NCBI GenBank assembly: GCA_902770195.1
Contig: CACXSA010000001.1
Location: forward strand, 62,001-126,000
From: an uncultured Prevotellaceae bacterium
GTDB taxonomy: Bacteria; Bacteroidota; Bacteroidia; Bacteroidales; Bacteroidaceae
Length of the DNA stretch: 64,000 nt
Direction of reading: 5' to 3'
In this document: one piece after another, positions 1 through 9,233 of the stretch
Position numbering within the stretch: the stretch's first letter is position 1
How the letters are laid out: each line of letters opens with the position of its first letter
The notes under the pieces: generated by a model
What the model was told of the DNA's origin: nothing
The model's input: the letters and a program-made list of their open reading frames with translations, nothing else
Database searches by the model: none
Translations under genes and position numbers: made by a program

Positions 1-666
1 GTTGGCACGTCCGTTGTTGGCGGGCGTCATAGCTAGGTTGCCCAAGTCACCATAGTCCTCGGTGATTTCGTCCTTGATGGCTTCACACTCATCGTCGATG
101 AACTCGAAGATTTCCTCTGCGGTAGCACGGGGCTGTGCATTGGCCTCTTCAGCAGACAGGTTCTCTGTCAGCAAGGGTACACCACCATACTGACGAACCA
201 GCAGAAAGTAGAAGTAGGCACGTGCCCAGCGGGCCTCCCATTGGTAGTTGTTATACTGGTACATCTCTGCCTTGAAGTTCTTGTCGAGTTTGTAGTCGTC
301 GAACGTCAGGTCCGTGAACTCATCCAGGAACAGGTTACAATAGGCGATGCCATGATAGCAGGTAGTCCAGATGGAGCTATTGGCATTGGTAGGGCTCCAG
401 GCTCCGTTGAAGAAACTCTCGATGGAGTTACCGTCATGTGAATAGACGGCCTCGTCGGTAGCCGATGCGAGCGTGGCACCATTGTAATTGCCGAAGTCGG
501 AGTCGAGGTCGGCATAGATGGTGGACAGGAAACCACCGGCACGCTCAAACTTCTTCTGCATATAAGCCTCGTCGTACACGCTGAACTCCTTGTAGTTCAT
601 CTTGTCGCCGCATGAAGCCAGTGTAACGATGGCAAGTCCGCTTAATAAAATATTCTTCAGTTTCAT
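1..666 (-). CDS. SusD/RagB-family lipoprotein, 3' part missing (runs off window)
   Basis: The first 222 codons of a SusD-like glycan-binding lipoprotein are present; the gene continues beyond base 1. The start gives a lipoprotein signal peptide with lipobox LASC (Cys19), so the mature protein should be anchored to the outer membrane next to its SusC partner. The WARAYFYFLLVRQYGGVPLL segment near residues 142-162 is the typical SusD TPR-helix region. It lies 21 bp downstream of the SusC-like gene at 688-3546 and is the last visible gene of a four-gene operon. By family knowledge it captures oligosaccharides for the SusC channel; a pectic substrate is inferred only from the neighbours. Confidence 0.9.
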   Translation of the reverse strand, partial: MKLKNILLSGLAIVTLASCGDKMNYKEFSVYDEAYMQKKFERAGGFLSTIYADLDSDFGNYNGATLASATDEAVYSHDGNSIESFFNGAWSPTNANSSIWTTCYHGIAYCNLFLDEFTDLTFDDYKLDKNFKAEMYQYNNYQWEARWARAYFYFLLVRQYGGVPLLTENLSAEEANAQPRATAEEIFEFIDDECEAIKDEITEDYGDLGNLAMTPANNGRAN

Positions 667-687
667 AATCTTCTGTCTGTTTAAAAG

Positions 688-3546
688 TTAGAATGACATC
701 TGTACACCTAGGACTACGCTCTTGTTGACAGGAGCTGTCACACCATAGTTCTCAGGATCAGCATCGTCCATGTGATCGAAGCAAAGCAGATCGACGCCAC
801 GCACGTAGAGCTTGGCCTTGTTGATGAAGCCGGTCTTCTGCAGCAGTGTAGTGGGGAAGTTGTAGTACAGTTCCACATTACGCAACTTCAGGAATGCACG
901 GTTACGCTGCCAGAAGGTACTGGTCTGGTAGTTGTTGGCATTGCTGGTGGTGGTCAGACGTGGGAAGGCAGCATTCGGGTCGGGATTGCTGGCTGTCCAT
1001 CGTCCATCGTAATATTGCTGTGAGAGTGAGGTGCTGTTCAGCAGTGGCCAATACATACCTTTTGCATTGAGGTTGGCGCTATAGCGGCCAACTCCCTGGA
1101 ACATCAGGTCAATACCAGCGCCCTTATACTCTGCTCCTGCGTGGAAGTTGTAGAAAATCTCAGGTGCATAGCCGCTATAGCCAATCTTGGTCTTGTCGTT
1201 GGCATCGATGACACCGTCTTCGTTGATATCCAGATATTTGATGTCACCAGGACGGACGGTGGTGAATTTCTGTGATGGACTATTGTCGATGTCAGCCTGG
1301 TCCTTGAACAGTCCGATGGCTACCAGTCCGTAGGTGGAGTTCAGCGGATTGCCTGTCTCTACGAGGTTGTCGAAAGCCTTAGGCTCTTCAGCCTGCTCCT
1401 TAATCTCATTCTTGTTGAGGTTGAAAGCACCACCTACGTTGAAAGTAACCTCGCCCAAGGTCTTGGTGTAGTCGAGAGACAACTCGAAACCGTGGCTGTT
1501 GACCTTTCCAGCGTTGATATAAGGAGCATCGAAGCCGATGAGGGCGGTGTAAGCACCAGTACCTGCTACCCAGATGTCCTTGCGAACTTGTGAGTAATAG
1601 TCGATTTCAACATTCAGGCCTTTGAAGAGCGCAGCTTCGATACCTATATTAAACTTCTGAGCCTTCTCGTGCTTCGGATCGGCCGTAGGCAGCAGGCCCA
1701 GCGTGGAGTTTGCATATACAGGTTCGTAACCAGAGCCGAAGGGATAGCTGCCCGTGTTCGAAGAGGCTTGACCATAAGACAGTGCATAGTAGTTCCAAAC
1801 ATTGTCACCTGGTAAATAGTCTGCGTTGATGATGCCGTAGCTGGCGCGGAGCTTCAGGAAGTCAATCCAGTTGATATCCTTCATGAAATTCTCGTTAGAA
1901 GCTACCCAAGCAGCAGAGAATGTCGGTGACAGATTCCACTTGGTGCCAGGAGCCAAACGGTTGCTGCCTGAATATACCAAAGCCACCTCACCGATATAAC
2001 GATTGTCGTAAGCATAGTGGCCTAACCATGAAATGTTTTGGCGGTAGATAGTGTAACCTGTGCTACCTGTCGAGTTTTGGTATTCATAGTCCCACTTCAG
2101 TTGGCTATATACATAATGCTTGTCAGCAAAAGTACGGTCGAAATTGAAGCCGGCTTGTACAATGAAGCGACGTGCCCAATCGACAGTTCCTGAGTTTTTA
2201 CTCATGGTGCCTTGGGTACCTGATGACCAGTAATCGCCTTTGGTGCCAACACCAGTAGCGGGATACATACCATAAACGTAGGTCATACTATGATCTTCGT
2301 AAAGGGTAGAGAAGGTGTCATAGCCTAAACGAGCGGTAAAGCTTAAGCCTGGCAACCAGTATTTCAAGTCCTGTTTCAAGGTCATGTCGGCGAAGAGGGC
2401 ACGCTCATGTAATTTATAGTATGCCGCGCCAGAAGACTGGGCCACAGGGTTGTTGACACCACTGTAGGTAGAGCTGCCACCCCAGTCTTCGTTTTCATTC
2501 TTAATAGGGAAGGCCAGCGACGGAGTGCTATAAATCATATCCCAAAGATCAGCTTTTGCAGTCGAAGAAGAACTGCCGATAGAGGTGGGTCCGCTTGGGC
2601 GAGACATCTCACTCAGTACTCCCAACATGTTGACTTTCAGCATGGTCGTTGGAGTGAGGTCGATGTCCAGATTGGTACGCAGGTTACCACGGACGTACTT
2701 GTCTTGAGTGGAGTAACCATCAGTGGCATCGTAATTCTTGATGAAACCTTTGTCAGAAACGAGGTTGACCATCGTAAAATAGCGGAACTTCTCACCACCA
2801 CCACTGAATTCAACAGCTATCTTATTAGTAACACCGCTCTTGCGGAAGGTCTCATCGACCCAGTTAACACTGGGGTACTGATAGGGATAGTTGCCATTCT
2901 GGAAGGCGGCAATCTCTTCTGGAGTATAACGGGGAGCACCACCTTCGTTGACCAAAGCCTCGTTCATGGCACTTGCAAAGGTGGCACCATCAACAAATTT
3001 TGGTCGGTTAGACTGGAAGTTGAACAGGTGGTCATAGCTGACACGGATGTTGCGCGAATTATACTGACCACGCTTGGTGGTAATCAGGATGGCTCCGTTG
3101 GCACCTTTGTAGCCATAGAGTGCCACGGCGGCAGCGTCCTTCAGAATGGCTACGTGGTCAACTTCTTCGGGACTGACAATACTCATGTCACGTTCTACAC
3201 CATCGACCAGCACTAAGGGTGCGCTGGTGCTCAGACTCTGTAGTCCACGAACGTAGAATGTGGGGTTCTGCTCAAAATAGGTCCCTGAGCCTTGCAAGGA
3301 TACTAAGCCATTGCCCTGGCCAAGAATGGAGTTACCGATATTCTTGGCAGAACGCTTATCGACATCTTTATTGGTTATAACCGACACGGCAGCGGTAGAT
3401 TGGGCACGGGTGAAGTTTTTGTTGGCTCCCACCTCAATGACCTGATCCACGAAACTGATGCCTGTGCTGTCTTGCTGTGCTGCTGCTGGCAGGCTGAGGC
3501 CTGCAAGCAGTGGTAGCACGAATATATGTTTTACTTTAGTAATCAT
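688..3546 (-). CDS. SusC-like TonB-dependent outer-membrane transporter lacking the N-terminal regulatory domain
   Basis: 952-residue TonB-dependent receptor of the SusC/RagA family. After the signal peptide (ending near PAAAQQ, residue 25) it goes almost directly into the plug: an SVITNKDV stretch, YVRGLQSL, VDGVERDMS, then LKDAAAVALYGYKGANGAI around residues 130-155. A 22-strand barrel follows, ending in VVLGVQMSF with the C-terminal aromatic expected of barrel proteins. The carboxypeptidase-D-like regulatory domain (GTV.D..GEPLIGA), present in the other three SusC proteins here, is absent. It sits between two SusD-like genes and forms the second pair of the operon starting at 9045. It should import oligosaccharides together with the partial SusD downstream. 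Confidence 0.93.
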   Translation of the reverse strand: MITKVKHIFVLPLLAGLSLPAAAQQDSTGISFVDQVIEVGANKNFTRAQSTAAVSVITNKDVDKRSAKNIGNSILGQGNGLVSLQGSGTYFEQNPTFYVRGLQSLSTSAPLVLVDGVERDMSIVSPEEVDHVAILKDAAAVALYGYKGANGAILITTKRGQYNSRNIRVSYDHLFNFQSNRPKFVDGATFASAMNEALVNEGGAPRYTPEEIAAFQNGNYPYQYPSVNWVDETFRKSGVTNKIAVEFSGGGEKFRYFTMVNLVSDKGFIKNYDATDGYSTQDKYVRGNLRTNLDIDLTPTTMLKVNMLGVLSEMSRPSGPTSIGSSSSTAKADLWDMIYSTPSLAFPIKNENEDWGGSSTYSGVNNPVAQSSGAAYYKLHERALFADMTLKQDLKYWLPGLSFTARLGYDTFSTLYEDHSMTYVYGMYPATGVGTKGDYWSSGTQGTMSKNSGTVDWARRFIVQAGFNFDRTFADKHYVYSQLKWDYEYQNSTGSTGYTIYRQNISWLGHYAYDNRYIGEVALVYSGSNRLAPGTKWNLSPTFSAAWVASNENFMKDINWIDFLKLRASYGIINADYLPGDNVWNYYALSYGQASSNTGSYPFGSGYEPVYANSTLGLLPTADPKHEKAQKFNIGIEAALFKGLNVEIDYYSQVRKDIWVAGTGAYTALIGFDAPYINAGKVNSHGFELSLDYTKTLGEVTFNVGGAFNLNKNEIKEQAEEPKAFDNLVETGNPLNSTYGLVAIGLFKDQADIDNSPSQKFTTVRPGDIKYLDINEDGVIDANDKTKIGYSGYAPEIFYNFHAGAEYKGAGIDLMFQGVGRYSANLNAKGMYWPLLNSTSLSQQYYDGRWTASNPDPNAAFPRLTTTSNANNYQTSTFWQRNRAFLKLRNVELYYNFPTTLLQKTGFINKAKLYVRGVDLLCFDHMDDADPENYGVTAPVNKSVVLGVQMSF

Positions 3547-3578
3547 AATTCCTAAATTCTAATTTCTCATTACTAATT
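3544..3578. repeat. Heptanucleotide array, NCTAATT family
   Basis: Five consecutive 7-bp units (CATAATT, CCTAAAT, TCTAATT, TCTCATT, ACTAATT) fill most of the 37-bp gap between the SusD gene (stop 3584) and the next SusC gene (start 3546). The first unit includes the ATG of the SusC gene. The period is exact although the units have diverged. Confidence 0.6.
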
Positions 3579-3583
3579 ATATT

Positions 3584-5689
3584 TTACCATCCCGGGTTCT
3601 GGACTAGTCCGTAACCCTTGTTAATCTCAGACAGTGGGAAAGGCATCAGCAGCCACTTCAGAACAGTAGGATCGTTGGGCTGGTAATCCCACAAGTAACG
3701 CTTTGGGTTCTGAATCTCAAACTTCTGATAGGTGAACATGCTCGGTTCTGCTACACCAGCGTCCTTGTCGGTTCCGATATAGGCACTGTTGTTCTGAATC
3801 AGCTCGCGCTTGGAGTTCAGCATCATACGGAAGGTAATCAGACCATGCAGTTTCTTGGTCATCCAGTCGGTACGCTTGTAGCGGATCATGTCGTAATAGC
3901 GGTTGTTGCTCATACCCAGCTCGCATGCACGCTCGCGGAGGATGTCCTCAACCAAACCTTCCTTGGTACTCAAGTCTGGCAGTTTGCTCTTGTCGCCCTT
4001 ATAGGCAGCCTGACCATACTTCAGTCCCTTCAGACCGACACGTGCACGAACCAGGTCAACCTGCTGAATGGCCTTGTCAAGCTGACCGCACTGTGCCAGA
4101 CACTCGGCATACATCAGCAGCATCTCGTCGTAGCTTAGGTAAACCCATTGGGTGTATTTGCCGTAATACTCCTGTCCTAGGTAGTATTTGATGCAACCAT
4201 AGCCCGTGGCAAAGCGGCCCAGATCTTTCTCCATGACTTTCACTTCACCAGTCTTCTCATCGATGGCAGCAGCATCGGTACCTTCATGCTCACCGTTGAC
4301 CCAGAGCTCATAGACGTCACCCTCGGCCTTGCCGGTAGTCCAGTTCAGCGAGAGTGTCTGGCTGCAGACAATAGCATTCTCATAGAGACGCGGGTCACGC
4401 GAGGCTTCCTTTTTGGTCACCTTGCCCTTGGTCCACTTATAGAACAGTTGACCGTTTTGACCGCCAATGTTACCATTGAGAGAGTCCACATCCCAGTTAA
4501 ACGGTCTGCCATCCTTCCAAGGGAACATCTCAACATACTCCTCAGTAGGATTATAGGAGTGACGGTATGGGCCTTTGCTGGTACCGAACGGACCAACGAA
4601 ATTAGCCCACTGGTAAGAAGCCTTGTTACTGGTCTGTCCAGTTACACGGGTACAGTGAATGATTTCACGGCTGCCCTGGTAGATATAACCCATGCGGTAA
4701 GCCTGACGATAATCCTCAGGTGCGGTTCCTGTAGCCTGGTTCAGCTGATACCAGTTACCCTCCTGGACATTGCGGTTCATAAAGTCTTCGCAAGCCTGCA
4801 GGGCACGCTGCCAGCGCTCCTGCTTGAAGTCACCGTGCCATACCAAGCTGTCTTTCTCGGCTTGTGTTGTGCCACCAAAGTAGCCCTGGTCGGCATTATA
4901 CAACGGAGAGGCGTTGAACAGCAGGATCTTGGCTTTCAGTGCCATAGCACCGGCTGCTGTCCAGCGGCCCGTGTTGTTGGCGGCATCGGTCTCGATGGTA
5001 GTTCCATTGTATGCCCAACGGAGGTCGGGGATGGCCTCGTCAAGCAGGTTGACCATGAAGTTTGCGGTCTTCTCTGCCGAGGAACGGGGAATCTGGTAAC
5101 TGCCTTCAAGACCGGTAAAGGTATGATCGATGATAGGTAGACCGCCATAGATAGAATAGAGGTCGAAGTAGCGTGCGGCAATCAGACACTTAGCCTGAGC
5201 TATCATGTTCTTCTTTTCAGCCTCGGTCAAACCGGGAACTTTATCGATGTTATCCATCAGCAGGTAACAGCGTCTGACCACCTCCCACACAAAGTCGTGG
5301 GTGTAGGAAATCAGCGGATGGTCGGTGTTGCCAATGTCTGCCGAGGTCAGCAGTCCGCCGTAGTATTTGCCGAAGGCACCGCCACCACTGAAGTGCTGCT
5401 GGTAGCAGTCGGTCATGGCGTCCATCTTCGAGTTCCAGTAACTGACACTCCAAGGAGCCACAGTAGCGTTCTTGAAAGGCAGTCCGTAGTACTGCAATAC
5501 ATAGAGTCCCACCAGGAACTGCTTGGTATATTCAGCACTACTAAACACAGTGTCGAGCGACACGGTTCCGCCAGGAGTCTTCTCAATGAAGGCGTTACCG
5601 AACTTGACATCGTCGGTACATGCCGTGAACGCCATGCTGCCAATCATCAGCGACACAACTCCCGAAATGATTTTATGATGTAGTTTCAT
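3584..5689 (-). CDS. SusD/RagB-family outer-membrane lipoprotein
   Basis: 701-residue SusD-like protein with lipobox FTAC (Cys24). The SusD hallmarks are IAARYFDLYSIYGGLPIID near residues 170-190, the helix with LMYAECLAQCG near 515, and a C-terminal RYLWDYQPNDP...INKGYGLVQNPGW, the usual closing segment of RagB/SusD proteins. It starts 26 bp after the SusC gene at 5716-9045 and is followed 37 bp later by a second SusC gene. It is the surface glycan-binding partner of the first transporter. Substrate is not readable from the sequence; the nearby CE12, PL26-like and GH146 genes suggest rhamnogalacturonan I or arabinan fragments. Confidence 0.94.
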   Translation of the reverse strand: MKLHHKIISGVVSLMIGSMAFTACTDDVKFGNAFIEKTPGGTVSLDTVFSSAEYTKQFLVGLYVLQYYGLPFKNATVAPWSVSYWNSKMDAMTDCYQQHFSGGGAFGKYYGGLLTSADIGNTDHPLISYTHDFVWEVVRRCYLLMDNIDKVPGLTEAEKKNMIAQAKCLIAARYFDLYSIYGGLPIIDHTFTGLEGSYQIPRSSAEKTANFMVNLLDEAIPDLRWAYNGTTIETDAANNTGRWTAAGAMALKAKILLFNASPLYNADQGYFGGTTQAEKDSLVWHGDFKQERWQRALQACEDFMNRNVQEGNWYQLNQATGTAPEDYRQAYRMGYIYQGSREIIHCTRVTGQTSNKASYQWANFVGPFGTSKGPYRHSYNPTEEYVEMFPWKDGRPFNWDVDSLNGNIGGQNGQLFYKWTKGKVTKKEASRDPRLYENAIVCSQTLSLNWTTGKAEGDVYELWVNGEHEGTDAAAIDEKTGEVKVMEKDLGRFATGYGCIKYYLGQEYYGKYTQWVYLSYDEMLLMYAECLAQCGQLDKAIQQVDLVRARVGLKGLKYGQAAYKGDKSKLPDLSTKEGLVEDILRERACELGMSNNRYYDMIRYKRTDWMTKKLHGLITFRMMLNSKRELIQNNSAYIGTDKDAGVAEPSMFTYQKFEIQNPKRYLWDYQPNDPTVLKWLLMPFPLSEINKGYGLVQNPGW

Positions 5690-5715
5690 AATTTTATACC
5701 TTATTTATTTATATA

Positions 5716-8700
5716 TTAGAATCCGAGTTTAAGACTTGCGGTATAAGTACGCTGTAGTGGATAAGACGGAGTCGTACTGGCACGAGCCTCAGGATCACCA
5801 AACTTATACGGAGTAATGGTGAACAGGTTGTAACCACTCAGAGCGACTTGCAAGTGGGTCAGACCCAGTTTCTTCATGAAGGGGAACTTGAAATCGTAGG
5901 CAATCTGAAGAGTCTTCAGACGCAGGTATTTAGCATCTTTCTCGAATAGAGTAGAAGCGGCATAGTTTTGGTCGGCATTATCCCAAGTAGCACGGGGATA
6001 CTCTGCATTCGGGTCGGGATTCTCAACCGTCCAGGTGTTCTCCAGATGGTACTTCAGCAAGCCACCGTCGAGCACGGTAGAACGGTTCTGGAATGGACGG
6101 CGGAAGACGTCGCCAAGCACACGGCTTACATCCCATGCAGCCGTGAACTGGGCACTGAACGAGAAGTTTTTATAGTAAGCAGCCAGATTCAGACCTGCAA
6201 TGTACTGTGGGTCGTCGGTATAGCCGTAATCACGACTCATATCGTTAGCATCGATGATACCGTTTTTGTCGAGGTCAACGAATACGCAGTCGCCAGGATA
6301 GAGCTTGTCTTTAACCATTTGCTTTGGGAATGGAGTGCCGAACTCCTTTTCATAGTCGGCCTCAGCACCATCATAGTAGAACTTCCAGAACTTGTACTGC
6401 AGACGAGAACCGATACGGTGGCCGCGCGAGTACATATATTCATTCTGCTGAGGAGCCTGACGGTCCTCGATAATCTCGTTCTGGTTGTGTGAGAGGTTCA
6501 TCTTCACTGAATAGCGGAAATCCTTGCCAATCTTGTCCTGCCAGTTGATAGACAACTCCCAACCGTGGCTATCAACAATACCAAAGTTAGTATAAGGAAC
6601 AGTAAAACCAAGGAATCCAGGAACTGTTCCGTCTTGCCAAAGAATGTTTGTACGATGCTCTTTATAGTAATCGAATACCGTACGCAGACGGTCATCGAAG
6701 AAATTCATGTCGAAACCATAGTCTTGCTTGAAGGCCTTCTCCCAGGAAACTTCTGGGTTGTTCTTGGATGACTCATAGGCACCCTTGGTAGGCGTGCCGT
6801 TCTCGATACCGAAGAGGTATGCGAAGCCAGGCTCGTTCACGCTGGTATAGGTGAAGCGGTCGAAAGTAGCAGTCTGGTTGACCACGTAGGGGTCAGCCAT
6901 ATACATGAAGCGGCTACCACCAATCTTATCGTTACCGACGAGACCCCACGAAGCACGGAGTTTCAAGAAGCTGACCACCTTCTTGATGGGCTTGAAGAAT
7001 GGCTCGTCGCTGGCTACCCAACCGATAGATCCTGCAGGGAATACACCGAAGCGCTTGCCAGGAGCAAAGTTCTCGGAACCGTTGTAACCGATGTTGAACT
7101 CTGCCATATAGCGGTTGTTCCAGTCGTAAGTGACACGTCCTACCAGGCCGACGTAGGTGCGGGGAATATCATTATATTCATTGCTACCGTAATAGTATTC
7201 CTTACTCTGGTTGTACAGAGCCAAGGCTGATACAGTATGTTCACCAAAAGAACGGTTGTAGTTCAGCGAACCTTCAATGTACCAGTTGCGTCCCTTGATG
7301 GGCGATGAGTTGGAATAAACAGGATCGGTATTGTCACCGCCCAGGCGCAGGTCTGTACGCTCACCCCAGGCATAGACGGGAATGACTTCTTCCACACCCT
7401 GCTTGTTGATGATGGTCTTCGTACCGGTCTGGATGGGATTGCCTTCGTCATCGGTCAGCGCATACTTCCGATAGACGGGCGTATAGGTAGCTGCACTGTG
7501 GGTGATTTCCTTACGAACCTGATAAGAACTGTTGTAAGAACCCTTCAGCTTCATCGACAGACCCTTCGTGATGAAGTCGAGCTTCTGGTCGAGGATGAGG
7601 TCCATCTGCATTTTGTTGTTATTGTAATGGTAAGCACCGGGCTGATTCATAGCATAAGCCATAGGTGTGCTGGTACCGAAAGGCAGTACAGAGGCGGTCT
7701 CGCCCTGTGGCTGCAGGAGTTGATCCACAGAGTTGTCAGCGTCTGAGACACTGGTGACAATGTATTTTCCATCGACAAAGCCTGGGCTGCTAAAAGGAGA
7801 AGCCCAATACATCTCGCGAATCATCTGGTCAGAAGACTGACCTGTATGAGGCTTGGCAGAGTTATCAACTTTACCAGAGATGTTAAAACTGACCTGAGTT
7901 GTCTTGGTAACATTGATATCCAAGTTAGAGCGATAGTTGAAACGCTGGTACTGATAACCATAGTCGTAGGGACGGTCGAACTCCTCAAAGATACCATCCT
8001 GTGACATGTAACCGGCACTGATGAAGTATTTCACCGTCTTATTACCACCACTGATGTTGATGTTGTGCTGCTGTTGCAGGGTGACATCCTTCATCAGGTA
8101 GTCGGTCCACTTTATGCTCGGGAAGCGAATAGGGTCGGTTCCGTCCTGGAACATGTCGATGACACTTTGTGAGAAATAGCCATTCTTACCGTCATTGGCA
8201 CTCATGGCATTGTGGAATGTGGCATACTCGTAAGAGTTGGCCTGCTCAACCATCTTTGTCGGCGTAACGGCAGAGAAAGATGAGTTGATAGAAATCTTAG
8301 CCTTACCTTCCTGTCCACGCTTGGTGGTAATCAGTACGACACCGTTAGCACCACGAACACCGAATACGGCAGTAGCGGAGGCGTCTTTCAGAACGGTAAT
8401 ACTCTCGATTTCATTAGGGTCAATGTCCCACATTTCACGTTCAACTCCATCGACCTGAATCAGTGGTGAAGAGTCTGCCCACGTTCCTTGTCCACGAACG
8501 AAAATGGTGGCAGCATCAGCACCAGGCTCACCAGAGGTTTGAACCGTGGTCACACCGGAGAGTTGACCGGCCAACACGTTGTTCACTGAAGATACTGGCG
8601 TTCGGGTCAAATCTTCAGCCTTGACGGAAGAAAGAGCACCGGTAACGGTAACTTTCTTCTGGACACCGTAGGCAACGACCTCGACACCCTGCAGCATGGT

Positions 8701-9045
8701 AGATTCCTCCTCGAGGGTGATCTTCATGCCCTTGGCTGCCTTCACGGTCAGTTCCTTGTAGCCGACATACGAAATTTTCAACTGGGTACCAGGTGCAACA
8801 TTTAATGTGAAGTTACCATCAAAGTCCGTTACCGTACCTTGAACGGTCTTGCCACCTAAGATTACCACACTGGCACCAATAATAGGTTCGCCCTGACTGT
8901 CGACAACCGTTCCTGAAATGCTACCTTGCTGCTGTACAGAGGCGTAAGCGTCCTGCATACCCGACATTGGTGGGATTAAAAGCATAGCAGAGCACATCAT
9001 GACAAATGGCATGACAGTACCTTTGATAAAATTAGTTTTATACAT
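5716..9045 (-). CDS. SusC-like TonB-dependent outer-membrane transporter
   Basis: 1109-residue SusC/RagA protein. After a signal peptide it has a carboxypeptidase-D-like regulatory domain (GTVVDSQGEPIIGASV, then TDFDGNFTLNV and KISYVGYKELTV, about residues 43-110). Next come a TonB-box-like EVVAYG, a plug (VDGVEREMWDIDP, VLKDASATAVFGVRGANGVV, about 190-260) and a long barrel ending in TASLKLGF. An upstream ATG at 9090 is possible in frame, but it overlaps the -7 promoter element at 9088-9095, so MYKTNFIKG at 9045 is the supported start. It is the first gene of the SusC-SusD-SusC-SusD operon and should import oligosaccharides bound by the SusD at 3584-5689. Confidence 0.94.
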   Translation of the reverse strand: MYKTNFIKGTVMPFVMMCSAMLLIPPMSGMQDAYASVQQQGSISGTVVDSQGEPIIGASVVILGGKTVQGTVTDFDGNFTLNVAPGTQLKISYVGYKELTVKAAKGMKITLEEESTMLQGVEVVAYGVQKKVTVTGALSSVKAEDLTRTPVSSVNNVLAGQLSGVTTVQTSGEPGADAATIFVRGQGTWADSSPLIQVDGVEREMWDIDPNEIESITVLKDASATAVFGVRGANGVVLITTKRGQEGKAKISINSSFSAVTPTKMVEQANSYEYATFHNAMSANDGKNGYFSQSVIDMFQDGTDPIRFPSIKWTDYLMKDVTLQQQHNINISGGNKTVKYFISAGYMSQDGIFEEFDRPYDYGYQYQRFNYRSNLDINVTKTTQVSFNISGKVDNSAKPHTGQSSDQMIREMYWASPFSSPGFVDGKYIVTSVSDADNSVDQLLQPQGETASVLPFGTSTPMAYAMNQPGAYHYNNNKMQMDLILDQKLDFITKGLSMKLKGSYNSSYQVRKEITHSAATYTPVYRKYALTDDEGNPIQTGTKTIINKQGVEEVIPVYAWGERTDLRLGGDNTDPVYSNSSPIKGRNWYIEGSLNYNRSFGEHTVSALALYNQSKEYYYGSNEYNDIPRTYVGLVGRVTYDWNNRYMAEFNIGYNGSENFAPGKRFGVFPAGSIGWVASDEPFFKPIKKVVSFLKLRASWGLVGNDKIGGSRFMYMADPYVVNQTATFDRFTYTSVNEPGFAYLFGIENGTPTKGAYESSKNNPEVSWEKAFKQDYGFDMNFFDDRLRTVFDYYKEHRTNILWQDGTVPGFLGFTVPYTNFGIVDSHGWELSINWQDKIGKDFRYSVKMNLSHNQNEIIEDRQAPQQNEYMYSRGHRIGSRLQYKFWKFYYDGAEADYEKEFGTPFPKQMVKDKLYPGDCVFVDLDKNGIIDANDMSRDYGYTDDPQYIAGLNLAAYYKNFSFSAQFTAAWDVSRVLGDVFRRPFQNRSTVLDGGLLKYHLENTWTVENPDPNAEYPRATWDNADQNYAASTLFEKDAKYLRLKTLQIAYDFKFPFMKKLGLTHLQVALSGYNLFTITPYKFGDPEARASTTPSYPLQRTYTASLKLGF

Positions 9046-9087
9046 AAAATTAGCATTAGTAGATTCTACTTTGTTTGTTAGGACGTG

Positions 9088-9095
9088 CAAATATA
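9088..9095 (-). promoter_or_regulatory. Bacteroidota -7 element for the 9.0-0 kb SusCD operon
   Basis: TATATTTG on the minus strand fits the TAnnTTTG consensus and lies 42 bp upstream of the chosen SusC start. A GAAA (TTTC on the coding strand) about 19 bp further upstream is only a weak -33 match. Confidence 0.65.
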
Positions 9096-9189
9096 AGGAC
9101 TTTTTTGCATTTATGAAAATATTTTGGCGTTTTTTTTCCTTTTTACCTAATTTTTCCTAATAAAGGGGCTATAAAACAAAAAAAATGTG

Positions 9190-9197
9190 TAAGTTTG
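9190..9197 (+). promoter_or_regulatory. Bacteroidota -7 element for the CE12-type gene
   Basis: TAAGTTTG on the plus strand, 36 bp before the ATG at 9234. No good TTTG is seen at the -33 position. It faces away from the SusC promoter at 9088-9095 within the 188-bp divergent region. Confidence 0.5.
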
Positions 9198-9233
9198 CAT
9201 GATAAAACAAATTGATATCTAAAACGTGATAAT

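Noticed and set aside
4286..5140. 284-codon plus-strand frame opposite a SusD gene
   Set aside because: It mirrors the real SusD gene on the other strand and has no promoter or domain.
9043..9090. Upstream ATG at 9090 for the first SusC gene
   Set aside because: It overlaps the -7 element TATATTTG; the ATG at 9045 gives a better signal peptide.
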